Shown here: positions 5,953 to 9,273 of the stretch, piece after piece
Numbering within the stretch: position 1 is the first letter of the stretch
How the letters are laid out: each line of letters opens with the position of its first letter
Assembly: GCA_002315255.1 (NCBI GenBank)
Contig: DCGM01000069.1
Span: 845 to 10,117 of the forward strand
Reading direction: 5' to 3'
Length of the DNA: 9,273 nucleotides
DNA from: Lachnospiraceae bacterium UBA1778
GTDB lineage: Bacteria > Bacillota > Clostridia > Lachnospirales > Lachnospiraceae
The notes under the pieces: model-generated
What the model saw: the letters and a program-made list of their open reading frames with translations, nothing else
What the model was told of the DNA's origin: nothing
The model's database searches: none
Program-made: the position numbers and the translations under genes

Positions 5953-5978
5953 TAAACAAACGCCTTAGTTAGGAAAAC

Positions 5979-8276
5979 GTGGAAAGAATCATTAAAGCGA
6001 CGGAGAATGCATTTTCTCCAGAAGCGAATTTTATCAATGAAACAATCTTTCATAACGCAAACGGATATCTCGGCATCCGGGGAGCTCTCAGTGAGGGCAC
6101 CCCGGAGGGCTGCCCGAGCATGCGCGGAATCTATCTGAACGGGTTTTATGATATCATTCCGATGCCGCAGGCCGAGAATCTTTGCCATTTTGTCAATGAA
6201 AAGGAAACCATGCTGAATGTGGCGGATACGATGACGATCCGTCTTTTCATTGACGGCGAACCGCTGAATATGGCGAAAGGGAAGGTTTTAAGCCATACGC
6301 GGACGCTCGATATGGACCGGGGAATCACGAAGCGCGAACTTACGTGGGAGAATGAATCCGGAAAGCAGATTGAGCTTATCGAAACGCGGATGGCTTCTTT
6401 TAAAGAGCCTTCTCTCTTTACGATGGAGTACAGTGCCCGCGCATTGAACTTTAACGGTCAAGTAGAGATAAAATCTTATCACATTACGGATGTCCGTAAT
6501 TTCAGTGACCCGAGCGACCCGAGATTAGCATCAGAAAGCCGAAAGAATATGTATCTTCTTTCGCTGGAAAAGACCGATGGATGTAGTGTGTCTGTCAGTG
6601 AAACATCCGTTAGCGGACTCCGCATGTGCGCTGCGGTTTCGGAAGAAACTGATTTTTCCGGATGCGGAGGAAACGGTATCGGCGATCTGCTGGTAGGCGA
6701 ATCAGAAGGTGTTTTCTCGCTTCGCAGTGATTTGAAAAAAAACGGGCGGGTAACGCTCCGAAAATATATTGTTTATACGGATTCTGTCCGTGAAACGGAT
6801 GTAAAAACGGCCGCTTTATCGAAAATGAAGGCGGTAAGAAGTCATGGACTTGATTTCTATTACCGGGCACAGGAAGCATTCTTAAAAGATTTCTGGAACC
6901 GGTCTTCACTGGAAGTCGAGGGCGATGATGCTTTGAATAAAGCAACGCTGTTTAACATGTATGTGCTTCTTCAGTCGGCTCCGCGCGACCGGTTCTGCTC
7001 CATTGCAGCGAAAGGCCTCAGCGGAGAAGGGTATGAAGGTCATTATTTCTGGGATGCGGAGACGTTTGTGCTTCCTTTCTTCACCATGACCCAGCCGGAA
7101 ATTGCGAAAGCAGTACTGAATTATCGGTACGCAACGCTTGACAAGGCGCGCGAAAATGCCGCGCTTCTGGGACATAAGAAGGGCGCATTGTTCCCGTGGC
7201 GGACGATCGGCGGACGAGAGTGCTCCGGCTATTTCGTTTCCGGAACGGCTGCTTATCATATCGATGCGGACATCGCATATGCGGTAGTCAAATACTATCA
7301 GACGACCGGCGATCTCGACTTTATCGAGGAAAAGGGCGAGGAAATTCTTCTGGAAACAGCGAGACTCTTCCTGGACACCGGTTTCTTCGACCGGGACGGG
7401 CATTTTGTCATCAATGATGTGACCGGCCCTGACGAATACACCTGCATGGTGAACAATAATTATTATACGAACTGCGCTGCAAAGTTTAATCTATCCTGGG
7501 CTGTCAGGCTTTTCCGGATTTTGGAAAACAACGGAAGAGAGAAGAAGGTTCGTGAGAAGCTTAAACTTTCAGAGTCGGAGCTTTCTGAGATGGAAAAAGC
7601 TTCGGCCGCCATGCTGCTTCTATATGACGAGCGTTTAGGAATCAACCCGCAGGATGACTCCTTCCTTCAAAAGCCCGTTTGGGATTTCGAAAATACGCCG
7701 GCAGAGAATTACCCGCTGCTTCTCCATTATCATCCGCTGAATCTCTATCGCTATCAGGTCTGCAAGCAGGCGGACACGGTGCTTTCCTACTTCTTATACG
7801 AGAACGAGCAGAGCGAAGAAGTGATGAAACGAAGCTTCCGCTATTACGAAAAAATCACGACGCATGATTCGTCTCTTTCCACCTGTATTTTCAGTATTGT
7901 CGCCTCGCGGCTCGGCTTCAAGGAAGAGGCTTACCGGTACTTCGGAGACTCTGCACGGATGGACCTGGAAAATCTGCATCATAACTCCACGTTTGGCGCG
8001 CATACCGCGAATATGGGCGGCTGCTATATGGCGATCGTCAATGGATTTGCCCGCGTGAGAATTGATGAAAACGGCTTCAGCGTTTCCCCGGAACTTCCGG
8101 ACAGCTGGAGAAAGCTTACCTTCCATCAGGTGTACCGAGGGAGTCTTTTAAGCCTCAGCGCTGATCATGAGGGTACGAAAGTCGAACTTCTGGAAGGACC
8201 GGACACGGAAATCACGGTGTACGGACAGAAGCAGCGCTTATCGAAAGGGCAATGCGTTTATTGCAAAAAGGTGTAA
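5979..8276 (+). CDS. GH65 disaccharide phosphorylase (kojibiose/maltose/trehalose-phosphorylase family)
   Basis: An inverting cytoplasmic phosphorylase that splits an alpha-glucosyl disaccharide with phosphate into beta-glucose 1-phosphate and the second sugar. Its 765 residues match the family. Residues about 1-270 form the N-terminal beta-sandwich, about 310-690 the (alpha/alpha)6 barrel, and the rest a small beta domain. Seen are HYFWDAETF (W358, D359, E361), FPWRTIGGRECS (405-416), VTGPDEY with the expected general acid Glu486 (Glu487 in Lactobacillus brevis maltose phosphorylase), THDSSLS near 628-634 and HHNSTFGAH (667-675), expected at the phosphate site. The start is GTG at 5979 with TAGGA four bases upstream; the next in-frame ATG lies beyond conserved sequence. 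Only one base separates it from beta-phosphoglucomutase. The FPWRTIGGRECS-SGYFVSGT acceptor loop does not look like the HNEWE-type loop remembered for maltose phosphorylases, so kojibiose, nigerose, trehalose or another substrate is possible. Confidence 0.94.
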   Translation: MERIIKATENAFSPEANFINETIFHNANGYLGIRGALSEGTPEGCPSMRGIYLNGFYDIIPMPQAENLCHFVNEKETMLNVADTMTIRLFIDGEPLNMAKGKVLSHTRTLDMDRGITKRELTWENESGKQIELIETRMASFKEPSLFTMEYSARALNFNGQVEIKSYHITDVRNFSDPSDPRLASESRKNMYLLSLEKTDGCSVSVSETSVSGLRMCAAVSEETDFSGCGGNGIGDLLVGESEGVFSLRSDLKKNGRVTLRKYIVYTDSVRETDVKTAALSKMKAVRSHGLDFYYRAQEAFLKDFWNRSSLEVEGDDALNKATLFNMYVLLQSAPRDRFCSIAAKGLSGEGYEGHYFWDAETFVLPFFTMTQPEIAKAVLNYRYATLDKARENAALLGHKKGALFPWRTIGGRECSGYFVSGTAAYHIDADIAYAVVKYYQTTGDLDFIEEKGEEILLETARLFLDTGFFDRDGHFVINDVTGPDEYTCMVNNNYYTNCAAKFNLSWAVRLFRILENNGREKKVREKLKLSESELSEMEKASAAMLLLYDERLGINPQDDSFLQKPVWDFENTPAENYPLLLHYHPLNLYRYQVCKQADTVLSYFLYENEQSEEVMKRSFRYYEKITTHDSSLSTCIFSIVASRLGFKEEAYRYFGDSARMDLENLHHNSTFGAHTANMGGCYMAIVNGFARVRIDENGFSVSPELPDSWRKLTFHQVYRGSLLSLSADHEGTKVELLEGPDTEITVYGQKQRLSKGQCVYCKKV

Positions 8277-8277
8277 C

Positions 8278-8916
8278 ATGATAGAATCGATTATTTTTGA
8301 CCTGGATGGCGTCCTGGTATTTACCGACAAGTTCCATTATCAGGCTTGGAAACAGATGGCTGACTCCATCGGCGTCTATTTCGATGAAGAAATCAATAAC
8401 CGTCTGAGAGGCGTCAGCCGGATGGACTCTCTCGAGATTATTTTAGAGCGTTATGAGGGTGAACCGCTTTCTGACGAGCGGAAGCTGGAACTCGCTGCCG
8501 AAAAGAATGAGATCTATCGGGGGCTTCTTTCGACCATGACACCGGACGATGTTTCTACGAATGTGCGCGAAACATTGAAAGCACTTCATGAGCGCGGTTA
8601 TAAGCTATCGTTGGGCTCTTCCAGTAAGAATGCGCGCTACATTCTGGAGCGGGTTGATCTGTTAGACGCTTTTGATGCGATTTCTGACGGTAACAATATT
8701 TCACGGTCGAAGCCGGATCCGGAAGTCTTTTTAAAGGCCGCCGGATTCCTCGGATCCGACCCACGGTACTGCCTCGTCGTAGAAGATGCAGAAGCGGGGA
8801 TTGACGCCGCGATTTCCGGCGGAATGCATTCCGCTGCAATCGGCGATGCGGTGAACTGCAAAAAGGCCGAGAAAGAACTGCAGAAGCTGTCTGATCTTTT
8901 AGATTTCTGTCTGTAA
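8278..8916 (+). CDS. pgmB: Beta-phosphoglucomutase
   Basis: This HAD-superfamily enzyme converts beta-glucose 1-phosphate to glucose 6-phosphate through a phospho-aspartate and a beta-glucose 1,6-bisphosphate intermediate. Its 212 residues are close to the usual 215-220. Catalytic residues fall at the numbering of the Lactococcus lactis enzyme: nucleophile D8 and acid/base D10 in DLDGV, H20, S114 in GSSSKN, K145 in SRSKPDP, and E169-D170 in VVEDAEAG. The cap has GVSRMDSLEIIL with Arg48. Position 15 is Phe where L. lactis has Asp. ATG at 8278 is chosen because the catalytic motif then begins at the right distance and AAGGTG lies five bases upstream, inside the end of the GH65 gene; a longer in-frame reading from 8167 only overlaps GH65. 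It is the last gene of the operon and takes up the GH65 product. Confidence 0.95.
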   Translation: MIESIIFDLDGVLVFTDKFHYQAWKQMADSIGVYFDEEINNRLRGVSRMDSLEIILERYEGEPLSDERKLELAAEKNEIYRGLLSTMTPDDVSTNVRETLKALHERGYKLSLGSSSKNARYILERVDLLDAFDAISDGNNISRSKPDPEVFLKAAGFLGSDPRYCLVVEDAEAGIDAAISGGMHSAAIGDAVNCKKAEKELQKLSDLLDFCL

Positions 8917-8947
8917 TCGATGCTGTTTTTAATTTTGGCTCATAACG

Positions 8948-8987
8948 GATGCCATTCTGATTTTTGCTCAGAATGGCATCTTTTTTT
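8948..8987 (+). terminator. Intrinsic terminator of the sugar operon
   Basis: A perfect 13-bp stem, GATGCCATTCTGA (8948-8960) with its complement (8968-8980), has a 7-base loop and is followed directly by seven T residues. It begins 31 bases after the beta-phosphoglucomutase stop, closing the five-gene operon. Confidence 0.95.
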
Positions 8988-8996
8988 GCGTTATAA

Positions 8997-9039
8997 AACA
9001 ACCTGTTTTTTATCGTTTTAAGAGTAATGAACAACCTGT
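8997..9039. repeat. Pair of 10-bp direct repeats AACAACCTGT
   Basis: AACAACCTGT occurs at 8997-9006 and 9030-9039, 33 bp apart, about three helical turns. It lies between the operon terminator and the next gene and could be a pair of same-face protein-binding sites, but at this length chance or a degenerate duplication is also possible. Confidence 0.5.
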
Positions 9040-9112
9040 GAAATCGACTGTAAGAATATGTGAAAACCCACAAATCGCTTGAAAAATCTGCTATCTTCGA
9101 CACTAGATTATT

Positions 9113-9203
9113 GGGTAGAGGGGATAGTGCCCCCATGCCATCCTAAAAATATCAGCGCGCATCCGCCAATGCGCCTGCTGAAAACAATGCTCCAAAGGAG
9201 TGC
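9113..9203 (+). ncRNA. Structured 5' leader, candidate cis-regulatory RNA
   Basis: Three consecutive hairpins precede the last gene. First, GGGT/ATCC (9113-9116 with 9140-9143) encloses GGGG/CCCC (9120-9123 with 9130-9133). Second, a 10-bp stem, CAGC plus GCGCAT against ATGCGC plus GCTG (9153-9180), has a CT bulge and loop CCGCCA. Third, TGCTCC-AAA-GGAGTG (9188-9202) hides the GGAG of the ribosome binding site. Neither strong hairpin has a T-run, so any control would act on translation. I do not recognise a known riboswitch consensus. Only a weak promoter candidate (TTGAAA at 9079, TAGATT at 9104, 19-bp spacer) is seen upstream. Confidence 0.4.
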
Positions 9204-9206
9204 CGT

Positions 9207-9273
9207 ATGAAATTCAAAAAGAAACTGATTTCCGCCACGATGTCGCTTGTCGTCGCCACCGTCCTGATGGCGT
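9207..9273 (+). CDS. Start of a probable secreted or surface protein (cut by window edge)
   Basis: Only 22 codons are visible from ATG at 9207, with AAAGGAG six bases upstream. The protein opens MKFKKKLIS, followed by ATMSLVVATVLMA: a strongly basic N-terminus and a hydrophobic core, typical of a signal peptide or lipoprotein leader. No cleavage site or lipobox is reached before the window ends, so function cannot be guessed. It lies after the sugar operon terminator and behind the structured leader, so it is probably transcribed separately. Confidence 0.8.
   Translation, partial: MKFKKKLISATMSLVVATVLMA

Noticed and set aside
6906..7403. 165-residue minus-strand ORF inside GH65
   Set aside because: It lies wholly opposite a gene with intact catalytic motifs, and no ribosome binding site or family resemblance supports it.
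8167..8277. Longer beta-phosphoglucomutase start inside GH65
   Set aside because: The 37 extra residues are an out-of-frame reading of the GH65 C-terminus; with the start at 8278 all catalytic residues match known numbering.
8555..9136. 193-residue minus-strand ORF across pgmB and its terminator
   Set aside because: It is antisense to a firmly identified gene, passes through a perfect terminator hairpin, and its protein is rich in Arg and Ser with no recognisable domain.
9113..9203. Cyclic-di-GMP, fluoride, ZTP or T-box riboswitch
   Set aside because: None of the conserved cores I know for these classes (such as GGGTGGNACCGCG for T-boxes) is present; no known class is claimed.

Overview
The window looks like chromosomal DNA from a Gram-positive, low-to-medium GC member of the Bacillota, most likely a gut-type Clostridia relative. 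The signs are a Rex redox repressor, purine-rich AGGAG ribosome binding sites, near-consensus housekeeping promoters, a lipoprotein-anchored sugar-binding protein and U-tailed intrinsic terminators. No mobile element, CRISPR array, tRNA or rRNA is visible. The species cannot be named from this sequence alone.

Layout. (1) 1-601, minus strand: N-terminal 200 residues of an ABC-F ATPase, cut by the left edge. (2) 602-767: a compact divergent promoter region in which the -35 boxes of the ABC-F gene and rex overlap. (3) 768-1631, plus strand: rex, then a 57-residue FeoB-associated-type cysteine-rich membrane protein, closed by a strong terminator. (4) 1701-1744: four tandem 11-bp repeats touching the lacI stop codon. 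(5) 1740-2699, minus strand: a LacI-family regulator. (6) 2700-2952: divergent control region with several inverted repeats and an excellent promoter reading right. (7) 2953-8916, plus strand: a five-gene sugar operon of lipoprotein sugar-binding protein, two permeases, GH65 disaccharide phosphorylase and beta-phosphoglucomutase, ended by a perfect terminator. (8) 8988-9273: an intergenic region with a short direct repeat and a structured leader, then the first 22 codons of a secreted protein cut by the right edge.

How the genes work together. The binding protein and two permeases would import a glucose-containing disaccharide intact. No ATPase is encoded here, so a shared MsmX/UgpC-type ATPase from elsewhere is presumably used. 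The GH65 enzyme would split the sugar with phosphate into beta-glucose 1-phosphate plus the second sugar, and beta-phosphoglucomutase would convert the former to glucose 6-phosphate, saving one ATP. The divergent LacI-family protein is the obvious local regulator. Gene content resembles the E. coli ycj cluster (LacI, binding protein, two permeases, GH65 kojibiose phosphorylase, beta-phosphoglucomutase), but the substrate is not settled by sequence.

Most of the window is well-understood biology. The parts least explained by known families are the structured leader at 9113-9203, the operator architecture between lacI and the sugar operon together with the unusual LacI hinge, the tandem 11-bp repeats, and the rex-linked cysteine-rich membrane protein without FeoB.
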